A DNA stretch of 64,000 nt, taken from Nocardioides antri (GTDB taxonomy: Bacteria > Actinomycetota > Actinomycetes > Propionibacteriales > Nocardioidaceae). Both the position numbers and the translations under genes were made by a program. The DNA lies in contig NZ_VUJW01000010.1 of the NCBI RefSeq assembly GCF_008373765.1, positions 62,001 to 126,000 of the forward strand. Direction: 5' to 3'. Positions 22,854 to 30,932 of this stretch are shown one piece after another; the stretch's first letter is position 1, and each line of letters starts with the position of its first letter. The notes under the pieces are model-generated. The model saw nothing but the letters and a program-made list of their open reading frames with translations, did no database searches and was not told the DNA's origin.

Positions 22854-25760
22854 ATGACGGAGACGGCCAGCACTGGCACGACGAGCAGCAGGGGGACCGG
22901 ACTGACCATCGAGCGGGTGTTCAGCACCGAGGGTGTCCACCCCTACGACGAGATCACCTGGGAGCGGCGCGACGTCGTCCAGACCAACTGGAAGACCGGT
23001 GAGACCGTCTTCGAGCAGCGCGGCGTGGAGTTCCCCGACTTCTGGTCGGTCAACGCGAGCACCATCGTCACGACCAAGTACTTCCGCGGCGCTGTCGGCA
23101 CCCCCGAGCGCGAGACCGGCCTCAAGCAGCTCGTCGACCGGGTCGTGAAGACCTACACCAAGGCCGGCATCGAGCACGGCTACTTCGCGACCGCGGCCGA
23201 CGCCGAGGTCTTCGAGCACGAGCTCACCTGGCTGCTCGTCCACCAGTACTTCTCGTTCAACTCCCCGGTCTGGTTCAACGTCGGCACGAAGTCGCCGCAG
23301 CAGGTCTCGGCCTGCTTCATCCTGTCCGTCGACGACTCGATGGACTCGATCCTGAACTGGTACAAGGAAGAGGGCTTCATCTTCAAGGGCGGCTCCGGCG
23401 CCGGCCTCAACCTCTCCCGGATCCGCTCGTCGAAGGAGCTGCTCTCCAGCGGTGGTACGGCGTCCGGCCCGGTCTCCTTCATGCGCGGTGCCGACGCCTC
23501 GGCCGGCACGATCAAGTCGGGTGGCGCCACGCGTCGCGCGGCGAAGATGGTCGTGCTCGACGTCGACCACCCCGACATCGAGGAGTTCGTCGAGACGAAG
23601 TGGCGCGAGGAGGACAAGATCCGCGCCCTCCGCGACGCCGGCTTCGACATGGACCTGGGCGGCAAGGACATCACGTCCGTGCAGTACCAGAACGCCAACA
23701 ACTCCGTCCGCGTCACCGACGAGTTCATGCGGGCGGTCGAGGACGGCACCGAGTTCGGCCTGCGGGCCCGCAAGACCGGTGAGGTCATCGAGACCGTCGA
23801 CGCGCGGTCGCTGTTCCGCAAGATCAGCGAGGCCGCGTGGGCGTGCGCCGACCCGGGCCTGCAGTACGACGACACGATCAACGACTGGCACACCAACCCG
23901 GAGACGGGCCGGATCACGGCGTCGAACCCCTGCTCGGAGTACATGTCGCTCGACAACTCCTCCTGCAACCTGGCGTCGCTCAACCTGCTGAAGTTCCTCA
24001 AGGACGACGACACCTTCGACTCAGCCCTGTTCGCCAAGGCGGTCGAGCTGATCATCACCGCGATGGACATCTCGATCTGCTTCGCGGACTTCCCGACCGA
24101 CCCGATCGGCCAGACCACGCGTGACTACCGCCAGCTCGGCATCGGCTACGCCAACCTCGGCGCGTTGCTGATGGCGATGGGCCTCGGCTACGACTCCGAC
24201 GGCGGTCGGGCGATGGCGGCCACGATCACGAGCCTGATGACCGGCACGTCGTACCGTCGCTCGGCGGAGCTCGCCGCCATCGTCGGCCCCTACGCCGGCT
24301 ACGCCCGCAACGCGGAGGCGCACCAGCGGGTGATGCGCAAGCACCAGGCGGCCAACGACACCGTGCGCACGCTCCACGTCGCCGACTCGGCCGTGCACAA
24401 GCTGGCGACCGAGGAGTGGGCGCAGGTCGTCGAGCTCGGCAAGACCAACGGGTTCCGCAACGCGCAGGCCTCGGTGCTCGCGCCGACCGGCACCATCGGC
24501 TTCATGATGGACTGCGACACGACCGGCATCGAGCCGGACTTCTCGCTGGTCAAGTTCAAGAAGCTCGTCGGCGGTGGCTCGATGCAGATCGTCAACCAGA
24601 CGATCCCGCGGGCGCTGAAGAAGATGGGCTACGACGAGGAGAAGATCGAGGCGATCGTCGCCTACATCGCCGAGCACGGCCACGTGGTCGACGCTCCTGG
24701 CCTGAAGACGGAGCACTACGAGGTCTTCGACACGGCGATGGGGGAGCGGTCCCTCAAGCCGATGGGCCACGTGAAGATGATGGCGGCCTGCCAGCCGTTC
24801 CTCTCCGGGGCGATCTCCAAGACGGTCAACCTGCCGGAGTCGGCGACGGTCGAGGAGATCGAGGACATCTACCTCCAGTCGTGGAAGCTCGGCCTCAAGG
24901 CCACCGCGATCTACCGCGACAACTGCAAGGTCGGCCAGCCGCTCAGCGACGGTGGCGGCAAGGCCAAGAAGGACGCCGCCGACGCTGCCGCCTCCTCGTC
25001 GGTCGAGCCTGTCGAGACCAAGGTTGTCGAGAAGGTCGTCTACGCCCCGACCCGCAAGCGGCTGCCGAAGTCCCGCACCTCGCGGACGACGTCCTTCACG
25101 GTCGGCGGCGCCGAGGGCTACATGATCTCCGGCGCCCACGACGACGGCCAGCTCGGCGAGATCTTCCTCAAGCTCGGCAAGCAGGGCTCGACCCTCGCCG
25201 GCGTGATGGACGCCTTCTCGATCGCGGTGTCGATCGGCCTGCAGTACGGCGTCCCGCTCGAGACCTACGTTTCGAAGTTCACCAACCTGCGCTTCGAGCC
25301 TGCCGGTCTGACCGACGACCCGGACGTCCGGATGAGCCAGTCGATCATGGACTACATCTTCCGTCGCCTGGCGCTGGACTACCTCACCTTCGAGGAGCGG
25401 TCCATGCTCGGCATCTACTCCGCCGAGGAGCGCCAGCGCCACCTCGAGACGGGCTCTTACGAGCCCGTCGAGGAGACCGGCTCTGCCGCCGAGCTGATCG
25501 AGACGCCCGCCCGCTCGGTGGTCGAGCCTGTCGAGACCGCGGATGAGACCGAGGACGCATCGGTGGTCGAGCTTGTCGAGACCGACGAGGACCCCCTCGC
25601 CGGCGCCCCCAAGGTCGCGCACACCTCCGCCGAGCTGCTCGAGCAGATCACCGGCCACGCCGTCGACAGCCCGCTCTGCATGACCTGCGGCACCAAGATG
25701 CGGCCGGCTGGATCGTGCTACGTCTGCGAGGGCTGCGGGAGCACCAGCGGCTGCAGCTGA
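22854..25760 (+). CDS. nrdJ: Vitamin B12-dependent (class II) ribonucleotide reductase
   Basis: A 968-residue NrdJ. Motifs include 'SVDDSMDSILNWYKEEGFIFKGGSGAGLNLSRIRS', the radical-site 'NPCSEYMSLDNSSCNLASLNL', 'LAPTGTIGFMMDCDTTGIEPDF', a TSCPD domain ('TTSFTVGGAEGYMISGAHDDGQLGEIF'), and a C-terminal Cys-rich zinc-type tail ('CMTCGTKMRPAGSCYVCEGCG'). It reduces ribonucleotides using adenosylcobalamin, with or without oxygen. AGGAGAG precedes the ATG. Oddly, low-complexity linkers at residues about 716-722, 889-895 and 904-910 ('VEPVET', 'VELVET') are encoded by copies of the dispersed 19-bp repeat. They lie between domains and should be tolerated. Confidence 0.95.
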   Translation: MTETASTGTTSSRGTGLTIERVFSTEGVHPYDEITWERRDVVQTNWKTGETVFEQRGVEFPDFWSVNASTIVTTKYFRGAVGTPERETGLKQLVDRVVKTYTKAGIEHGYFATAADAEVFEHELTWLLVHQYFSFNSPVWFNVGTKSPQQVSACFILSVDDSMDSILNWYKEEGFIFKGGSGAGLNLSRIRSSKELLSSGGTASGPVSFMRGADASAGTIKSGGATRRAAKMVVLDVDHPDIEEFVETKWREEDKIRALRDAGFDMDLGGKDITSVQYQNANNSVRVTDEFMRAVEDGTEFGLRARKTGEVIETVDARSLFRKISEAAWACADPGLQYDDTINDWHTNPETGRITASNPCSEYMSLDNSSCNLASLNLLKFLKDDDTFDSALFAKAVELIITAMDISICFADFPTDPIGQTTRDYRQLGIGYANLGALLMAMGLGYDSDGGRAMAATITSLMTGTSYRRSAELAAIVGPYAGYARNAEAHQRVMRKHQAANDTVRTLHVADSAVHKLATEEWAQVVELGKTNGFRNAQASVLAPTGTIGFMMDCDTTGIEPDFSLVKFKKLVGGGSMQIVNQTIPRALKKMGYDEEKIEAIVAYIAEHGHVVDAPGLKTEHYEVFDTAMGERSLKPMGHVKMMAACQPFLSGAISKTVNLPESATVEEIEDIYLQSWKLGLKATAIYRDNCKVGQPLSDGGGKAKKDAADAAASSSVEPVETKVVEKVVYAPTRKRLPKSRTSRTTSFTVGGAEGYMISGAHDDGQLGEIFLKLGKQGSTLAGVMDAFSIAVSIGLQYGVPLETYVSKFTNLRFEPAGLTDDPDVRMSQSIMDYIFRRLALDYLTFEERSMLGIYSAEERQRHLETGSYEPVEETGSAAELIETPARSVVEPVETADETEDASVVELVETDEDPLAGAPKVAHTSAELLEQITGHAVDSPLCMTCGTKMRPAGSCYVCEGCGSTSGCS
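25001..25019 (+). repeat. 19-bp repeat family 1 inside nrdJ, copy 1
   Basis: GGTCGAGCCTGTCGAGACC, which differs at one base from the intergenic form GGTCGAGCTTGTCGAGACC. It is read in frame as part of S-V-E-P-V-E-T. Confidence 0.85.
25520..25538 (+). repeat. 19-bp repeat family 1 inside nrdJ, copy 2
   Basis: GGTCGAGCCTGTCGAGACC, identical to copy 1 and in the same reading frame (V-E-P-V-E-T). It lies in the linker between the TSCPD domain and the Cys-rich tail. Confidence 0.85.
25565..25583 (+). repeat. 19-bp repeat family 1 inside nrdJ, copy 3
   Basis: GGTCGAGCTTGTCGAGACC, identical to the intergenic copies near 60.0 and 61.2 kb, read in frame as V-E-L-V-E-T. It is 45 bp after copy 2, so the linker may have grown by duplication. 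Confidence 0.85.
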
Positions 25761-25776
25761 TCGTGTAGCTGGAAGT

Positions 25777-25816
25777 ACGCCGAAGGGCGGTCACCTCGGT
25801 GACCGCCCTTCGGCGT
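25777..25816 (+). terminator. Strong intrinsic terminator after nrdJ
   Basis: A 19-bp perfect stem (25777-25795 with 25798-25816) separated by only two bases, starting ACGCCGAAGGGCGG. It has no T-run, typical of actinobacterial I-shaped terminators. It lies 16 bp after the nrdJ stop and ends the nrdR-nrdJ transcript. Confidence 0.85.
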
Positions 25817-26075
25817 TGTCAGCGATCGTCGTTTCACAAAGGATCGTCGGTCCAACTGCTCGCCGGGGACAGTTTTCGTCCCCTTCCCATTGAGTCATTT
25901 CGCCGCGACGAGGCCGGTAGACCGTCAGCGCTGCGCCCTTGTCGGTTCGGGCAACTACCTACGTCAGCGTCGGCTCGAAGAGCCAATCGGGGTTGGCCGC
26001 GGACCTCGTCTAGCGACCACCACAAAGAGCCTTAAAGCCCGGGGCGTCCGCCCGGTGGTCGTAAGTGGGATGAGA
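25817..26075. other. Intergenic stretch without a visible gene
   Basis: About 260 bp with lower G+C than the neighbours and no convincing reading frame, ribosome site or repeat. It marks the edge of the accessory stretch with the restriction and NERD genes. Confidence 0.5.
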
Positions 26076-27047
26076 TTAAAGGCCGCTGGCTGCGCGGTGG
26101 TACTGGATGTGCGCCAGATCAATGAGGTGCTGCGGCTTTCGCGTCAGCACGCTCACGTAGTTCCCGTGGTGGTCGTGGACATCGAACGTGTCAGAGATGA
26201 AGATGGCGCCCTTGTCCAACAGGAGGTGATGAGTAGGACAGAGGCACAGCATGTTGTCGACGGTGTCAGGTCCGTCGTGGGGAGTGCCGAGCGCCCGGAT
26301 GTGCGCTCCTTCGGCGTACTTCCCTACAGGGAGATCCAGGACGTAGTCGCAGACCTGACAGGCATAATGATAGAGATTCTTGACCCAGTTCGAGACGGCG
26401 GTGTCGCGGATCACTCGCACGGTGACGCCGGCGCTGTGACCGGGGTTCAGCGTGCCGGCCGGCGGGCCGTTTGACTTCCGTCCGGGGTCGACGCCCGAGC
26501 GAGCGCCGGTCGCACCACCGGTAGCCGCACTACCCGATCCCAGAGTGCCGTTGGACGTCCGATCGATCGAGTACGGGGCCGCTTCGGCGTCAGTCAGCCT
26601 CAGGAGTCGGTATCGACATACGCGAAAGCCGCTCTTGCCCGTTTCGTACCAATGCGAGTCGACGCGGTAGAGACCGTCGTAGCGGAAACCTCTCGCAGGA
26701 GAGTGCGCGGGATCGCCCTCGCTGCCGCGAATAACGCGCACTGGGAGACCATGTTCCTCGCTGACGACGAGTCCTGCGTTGGCGAACTGATCGAAGCTCT
26801 GATCGGCGATCTGCTTTTTGGTCCGAGGGTCGTTGCCCCCCGCTCCGGTGTAGATGATGACGTCACCGAAGTCCTCGTCATCCTCGTAGCCGCCGTTCAC
26901 CACGATGCTGTTTGCGCCGACCTCACGGTTGCCGCTGATGCCCTGCATGTTGAGCTGGTGGACACCCGCCTTCATGGCCGCGTCACGATCGACGTAGATC
27001 GTGTACTCCGGATTGCCGGCGACTTCCCCGAAGAAGTAGTCCGCCAT
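26076..27047 (-). CDS. SRA-HNH modification-dependent restriction endonuclease
   Basis: A 323-residue protein. Residues 1-150 form a YDG/SRA domain ('FGEVAGNPEYTIYVDRDAAMKAGVHQ', 'GISGNREVGANSIVVNGGYEDDEDFGDVIIYTGAGG', 'YDGLYRVDSHW'), which flips out modified cytosine. A Gly/Ser/Ala linker (about 160-205) leads to an HNH nuclease (Cys230/Cys233, His249 in 'AEGAHIRAL', Asn265, Cys268/Cys270, His273-His274). The arrangement matches TagI-like type IV enzymes that cut 5-methyl- or hydroxymethylcytosine DNA. The start at 27047 fits the family N-terminus; a GTG 15 bases upstream is possible. It is divergent from the NERD gene. Confidence 0.88.
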   Translation of the reverse strand: MADYFFGEVAGNPEYTIYVDRDAAMKAGVHQLNMQGISGNREVGANSIVVNGGYEDDEDFGDVIIYTGAGGNDPRTKKQIADQSFDQFANAGLVVSEEHGLPVRVIRGSEGDPAHSPARGFRYDGLYRVDSHWYETGKSGFRVCRYRLLRLTDAEAAPYSIDRTSNGTLGSGSAATGGATGARSGVDPGRKSNGPPAGTLNPGHSAGVTVRVIRDTAVSNWVKNLYHYACQVCDYVLDLPVGKYAEGAHIRALGTPHDGPDTVDNMLCLCPTHHLLLDKGAIFISDTFDVHDHHGNYVSVLTRKPQHLIDLAHIQYHRAASGL

Positions 27048-27264
27048 CAGATGCGCATCCACGAGGCGCCGGGCGCAGACAACTGTTTCGAAATCGGCAC
27101 ACCAGAAGCTTCGGCGATACAACCTTCCGCCGTCCCGGATATGAACATTTTCCTGGCGACGGGACATCCGGTGCGCCCTGATTCTCAGAATCCACTGTTT
27201 CCGCGCACATGAGTTCCTACTCTTCGTGCGGGAGGTCGACGAAGGTCGGCTTGGAGGGAACGTG
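27048..27264. promoter_or_regulatory. Divergent promoter region of the restriction and NERD genes
   Basis: A 217-bp spacer, relatively A+T-rich, between oppositely oriented starts. GGAGGG at 27253-27258 serves the plus gene. I see no clear -35/-10 pair or operator. The shared spacer would permit co-regulation. Confidence 0.45.
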
Positions 27265-28140
27265 ATGGCCGGAGAATCGGCAGGCCGCGCTGCGCGCCGG
27301 ATGAGGGAGAAAGCGGAGCGACTCGACCGCGCCGCTGAGATGTGGGAGCGCGGCGCGGAAGGGGAGCGACGTACGGCGTTTGCGCTCGCGGAGTTGCCGC
27401 GCGCCGAGTGGACCGTGCTGCACGACTTCCCTTGGCCCGGCCGACCCCGCGCGAACATCGACCACGTCGCCATCGGGCCGCCCGGGGTCTTCGTGATCGA
27501 CTCGAAGAACTGGACGGGCAGCATCACCGTCACGGATGGGATCCTTCGGCAGAACGGTCGGCGGCGCGGCGCGACTGCTGCCGCTTCAGGAGAGGCGGCG
27601 GTCGCGATCCGCCACTTGCTCCACACCCCGCCGGCTGTGCCGGTTCATGGGGTGCTCTGCTTCGTGCGAGACGCGGAGATCGTCGGTCGTGTAGATGACA
27701 CTCTTCTGTGCTCTACCACCAACGTCGGGACGATGTTGCAGACACGACAGCCCGTCCTCGACCCAGCAGCCCGGGATCTGATCGTGAGTCGCCTCGCGGC
27801 GAGGCTCAACAGGGCGCCGGCGCCGACGGCCGGAAAGCTCACGTTCGGTGACCGGAAGACCATCGCACGGACCAATCGAGAGCGCTTCGAAACGACTCGC
27901 TCCTCCCGGCGCCGGAAGGGCAAGTCGAGCGTTGTGTCGTCGCTCCTGGGCGCGGCCGTGGCCATCGGTTTCGTCGGAGTCGTCACGGCTCAGCCGCAGA
28001 TGCTCAGCAATATCAGCGAGGTGTTCGTCGGGTTCATGACCGACGACCTTGGCTCCGATCAGCCGAAGGATCAAATATCGAAGGAGCCGAAGGACCAGTC
28101 GCGCAAGGACAAGCCCGCCAACGAACGGCGGAGCGAGTAG
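27265..28140 (+). CDS. NERD-domain nuclease-like protein with membrane segment
   Basis: A 291-residue protein from ATG 27265 (GGAGGG six bases upstream). The N-terminal basic helix is followed by a NERD domain: 'GAEGERRTAFALAEL', 'RANIDHVAIGPPGVFVIDSKNWTG'. The Glu, the Asp of 'NIDH' and the 'DSK' match the PD-(D/E)xK nuclease core. A membrane segment 'VVSSLLGAAVAIGFVGVVTA' (about 229-248) and a Lys/Asp-rich tail end it. NERD proteins are presumed DNA-processing enzymes. Its neighbour suggests defence, but the activity is unproven. Confidence 0.8.
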   Translation: MAGESAGRAARRMREKAERLDRAAEMWERGAEGERRTAFALAELPRAEWTVLHDFPWPGRPRANIDHVAIGPPGVFVIDSKNWTGSITVTDGILRQNGRRRGATAAASGEAAVAIRHLLHTPPAVPVHGVLCFVRDAEIVGRVDDTLLCSTTNVGTMLQTRQPVLDPAARDLIVSRLAARLNRAPAPTAGKLTFGDRKTIARTNRERFETTRSSRRRKGKSSVVSSLLGAAVAIGFVGVVTAQPQMLSNISEVFVGFMTDDLGSDQPKDQISKEPKDQSRKDKPANERRSE

Positions 28141-28193
28141 GCCGCGGCCGACGTACAGACGGTGATCTTCGAGCCAGGGTCACGCCGTATTCC

Positions 28194-29189
28194 TCACTCG
28201 CAGGCGATCCCATCGCCATCCGCGTCGAGGTCGTAGGGGTCGTAGCCGGTCACGCGGACAAACCCGGTGTACTTCGGTCCGTCGCCCGATCCGCCTGCGC
28301 AGTCGTAGTCTGACGCGGGCGCGAGGCACGGGTCGTATCCGGCCGTGCAGTTCTGCGGCGGGGCCACCGGGCGGATGACGGAGGAGATCACGATCGTGAT
28401 CGAAGAGCCCGGCTTCGCGCGGGCATCGCCGGCGGGAGTCTGACGGAGAACGACGCCGTCCTTGCCGGATGTGCGCGACTCAGTGATGACACTGACCTTG
28501 AACCCGGCTTCTCGGAGACGTTCGACGGCAGCGGCTTTAAGTCGTCCAACAACGCCGGGCACCTGCGGATAGGGCTTAGCCACGACGAGTATTACCTCGA
28601 TGCCCGTGAGGACCGACGTTCCGACCTTCTTGCTCTGGCTCAGCACGGTGCCGGGAGCCTTCGGGGAGAAGACTTGCCGTACCTCGCTCACTCCCAGCCC
28701 GGCGGTGGTCAAGCGCGCCTCGGCCTCCTCACGGCTCAGTCCCTTGAGCCGCGGCACCGTCGACCTCGGCGGCTCGGTCTCCGTCGGCGTGGGTGGCGCG
28801 CTAGGCGACGTCGTCGTCAGGGCTTCCGACGGCGTCGAGGGTTCGGATTCCGCGGTGTTGGTGTTCGAGGTGGCGCCGGCGGCGCTCGGCGCGGGCTCCG
28901 GCGCCGTCACCACCCCGCCGATGACAGCAAGGGTGGCGATGCCGACGAACACGACCAGCGCGACGACGGCCCACACCGGCAAGCCCGACCTGCTTGATCG
29001 CGTGTTGTCTGCGCGCCCGCCTCCTGACCGCTGCGGGTACGCCTGCCACTGCTGGCCGGCCCAGCCTCCGGGACGAGGTGAGGTATGCCCGGTCCACTGG
29101 CGCCCGTCCCAGTACCGCAGCAGCGCGGGGTTGTGGGGGTCCGGGTACCAGTCGGCGCGCGGGTTCGGCGCAGAACTCGAGATTGTCAC
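28194..29189 (-). CDS. DUF2510 / transmembrane / PASTA x2 / excalibur protein
   Basis: A 331-residue protein. A DUF2510 motif opens it ('ADWYPDPHNPALLRYWDGRQWT'). One membrane segment follows ('LPVWAVVALVVFVGIATLAVIGGVV', about 70-94), then a Ser/Thr/Pro linker, two PASTA domains ('VPRLKGLSREEAEARLTTAGL' and 'VPGVVGRLKAAAVERLREAGF') and a C-terminal excalibur-like calcium motif ('DLDADGDGIACE'). PASTA domains bind peptidoglycan or lipid II fragments, so it probably acts at the wall. There is no kinase domain. The last gene before rtcB's terminator region, it is not clearly linked to either. Confidence 0.85.
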   Translation of the reverse strand: MTISSSAPNPRADWYPDPHNPALLRYWDGRQWTGHTSPRPGGWAGQQWQAYPQRSGGGRADNTRSSRSGLPVWAVVALVVFVGIATLAVIGGVVTAPEPAPSAAGATSNTNTAESEPSTPSEALTTTSPSAPPTPTETEPPRSTVPRLKGLSREEAEARLTTAGLGVSEVRQVFSPKAPGTVLSQSKKVGTSVLTGIEVILVVAKPYPQVPGVVGRLKAAAVERLREAGFKVSVITESRTSGKDGVVLRQTPAGDARAKPGSSITIVISSVIRPVAPPQNCTAGYDPCLAPASDYDCAGGSGDGPKYTGFVRVTGYDPYDLDADGDGIACE

Positions 29190-29360
29190 GACGGCGTGCT
29201 CCCTATTTCGATCTTCACGAATATCAAGGGATGTAGGCCGTCGTCTGGGAATCCCGATAAGTCAGCGAGGAGCAACTTGCCCGGTGATAATCCGGGCCCC
29301 GCCGCCCGTAGAACAGCTCCCGCCGTTGCCCGGTCTCGCTTGCCACCTCAGACCGGAATA

Positions 29361-29399
29361 GTGCGGGTGGGGTGACAAGAGGGTCACACTCACCCGCAC
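29361..29399 (-). terminator. Nested hairpin terminator after rtcB
   Basis: Outer arms 29361-29369 and 29391-29399 (GTGCGGGTG with CACCCGCAC) and inner arms 29372-29376 and 29383-29387 (GTGAC with GTCAC) form a nested hairpin 17 bp after the rtcB stop on the minus strand. No T-run is seen. Confidence 0.65.
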
Positions 29400-29415
29400 G
29401 ACTGGTTCTTGCCCG

Positions 29416-30633
29416 TCAGCCCTTCACGCACATCAGGGTGGTGAGCCGGGCGACGACCTCGACGAGGTCGGTCTGGGCCTCGATGACGGACTCGAGGTCC
29501 TTGTAGGCACCCGGGATCTCGTCGATCACGCCGGCGTCCTTGCGGCACTCCACGCCGGCCGTTTGCGCCGCGAGGTCCTCCACGGTGAAGGTCTTCTTGG
29601 CCTTCGTCCGCGACATCCGGCGGCCGGCGCCGTGGGACGCAGAGCAGTACGACGCCTCGTTGCCCAGGCCGCGTACGACGTACGAGCCCGTGCCCATCGA
29701 GCCCGGGATCAGGCCGTACTCACCCGCACTCGCCCGGATCGCGCCCTTGCGGGTCACGACCAGGTCGACGCCGTCGTAGGTCTCCTGCGCCACGTAGTTG
29801 TGGTGGGCGGAGATCTGCTCGCCGAACTCGACCTCCAGGCCACGCTCGGCGAACTCGCGACCGACCACCTCGCAGAACAGCGCCATCATGACGGCGCGGT
29901 TGCGGGCGGCGTACTCCTGTGCCCAGTAGAGGTCGCGGAGGTACGCGTCCATCTCCTTGGAGCCGGCCAGGAACACCGCCAGGTCGCGGTCGGGCAGGCC
30001 CAGGTTGTGCTCCAGGCGCTTGGCGCCGTTGATGTGCCGCTCGGCGATCTCCTTGCCGATGTTGCGGCTGCCGGAGTGCAGCATCAGCCACACCTGGCCC
30101 GTGTCGTCCGACGTCAGCTCGATGAAGTGGTTGCCGCCGCCGAGCGAGCCCATCTGCTCCTTCGCCTTGCGCTCGCGGTCCTGCACGCCGGGGTGCAGCG
30201 CGCCGAAGCCCTCCCAGAACCGGTCCCAACCGGCGAAGCGACCGTGGTCGAGGCCGAGGCGGCGTACGTCGGGCATCGACTTGTGAGCCGAGAAGCCGAC
30301 CGGGATCGCCCGCTCGACGGCGAGCCGCAGCGACCGCAGGTCGTCGGGCAGGTCGGCGGTCGTCAGCGACGTACGCACCGCCTGCATGCCGCAGCCGATG
30401 TCGACGCCGACCGCCGCCGGCGACACCGCGTTGCGCATCGCCACGACCGAGCCGACCGTCGCACCCTTGCCGAGGTGGACGTCGGGCATCACCCGGAGGC
30501 CGTGGACCCACGGCAGCCGCGAGATGTTGCGCAGCTGGTCGAGCGCCTGCGGCTCGACGTCCTCGACCCGCGCCCACATCAGGGTGTCGGCCTTCGCGCC
30601 GGGCAGGCGCACGGGCAGCGTCTCGGTCTCCAT
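29416..30633 (-). CDS. rtcB: RNA-splicing ligase RtcB
   Basis: A 405-residue protein. AAGGAGG with a 9-base gap favours ATG 30633 over ATG 30642, which directly abuts it. Metal and GMP-binding motifs are all present: 'VMPDVHLGKGATVG', 'GVDIGCGMQAV', 'GSLGGGNHFIEL', 'MLHSGSRNIGKEI', and 'ASHGAGRRMSR' with the guanylylated His. It joins 2',3'-cyclic phosphate or 3'-phosphate RNA ends to 5'-OH ends, repairing broken tRNA or rRNA. It lies 71 bp downstream of tRNA-Arg(ACG) on the same strand. Confidence 0.95.
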   Translation of the reverse strand: METETLPVRLPGAKADTLMWARVEDVEPQALDQLRNISRLPWVHGLRVMPDVHLGKGATVGSVVAMRNAVSPAAVGVDIGCGMQAVRTSLTTADLPDDLRSLRLAVERAIPVGFSAHKSMPDVRRLGLDHGRFAGWDRFWEGFGALHPGVQDRERKAKEQMGSLGGGNHFIELTSDDTGQVWLMLHSGSRNIGKEIAERHINGAKRLEHNLGLPDRDLAVFLAGSKEMDAYLRDLYWAQEYAARNRAVMMALFCEVVGREFAERGLEVEFGEQISAHHNYVAQETYDGVDLVVTRKGAIRASAGEYGLIPGSMGTGSYVVRGLGNEASYCSASHGAGRRMSRTKAKKTFTVEDLAAQTAGVECRKDAGVIDEIPGAYKDLESVIEAQTDLVEVVARLTTLMCVKG

Positions 30634-30661
30634 GGTCTCCATCCTCCTTCGATTGCGTCTT

Positions 30662-30699
30662 GGTTTCGAGGCTCGCTTCGCTCGCACCTCAACCAGCGA
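30662..30699. repeat. Dispersed repeat family 2, single copy
   Basis: GGTTTCGAGGCTCGCTTCGC and following bases to 'ACCTCAACCAGC'. The same pattern, TTTCGAGGCTCG...GCACCTCAACC, occurs at 47012-47096 and inverted at 62926-62959. It sits between tRNA-Arg and rtcB. Confidence 0.75.
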
Positions 30700-30704
30700 C
30701 GAAG

Positions 30705-30778
30705 CACCCCTTGCAGGAGTCGAACCTGCGGCCTCCGCGTTCGTAGCGCGGCACTCTGTCCACCTGAGCTAAAGGGGT
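30705..30778 (-). tRNA. tRNA-Arg (anticodon ACG)
   Basis: A 74-nt cloverleaf: acceptor ACCCCTT with AAGGGGT, D stem GCTC/GAGT, anticodon stem CCGCG/CGCGG with loop CTACGAA (anticodon ACG), variable loop AGGCC, and T stem GCAGG/CCTGC with TTCGACT. Discriminator base is G, and CCA is not encoded. A34 should be converted to inosine and read CGU, CGC and CGA. Confidence 0.97.
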
Positions 30779-30932
30779 CGGGCGAGTGGCGACGACCGTA
30801 CGGCGCGCGATCCGGCTCGACCTAACGACTTCGGTGCCCGATTCGCCGGAACGGGCAAGGAATAGCCGGTTCCGCGGTCACGGGGCTCCACGCCTGTTAC
30901 ACAGGTTGGACATACCTGTCCCTGGGGGATCC

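Noticed and set aside
25817-26075. A prophage or integrative element attachment site
   Set aside because: No integrase, tRNA end or direct repeat flank was found around the restriction/NERD genes.
30786-30932. N-terminal extension of the metalloprotease from GTG 30786
   Set aside because: It starts directly behind the tRNA and lacks a ribosome site. TTG 30933 gives a proper signal peptide and GGGGGA upstream.
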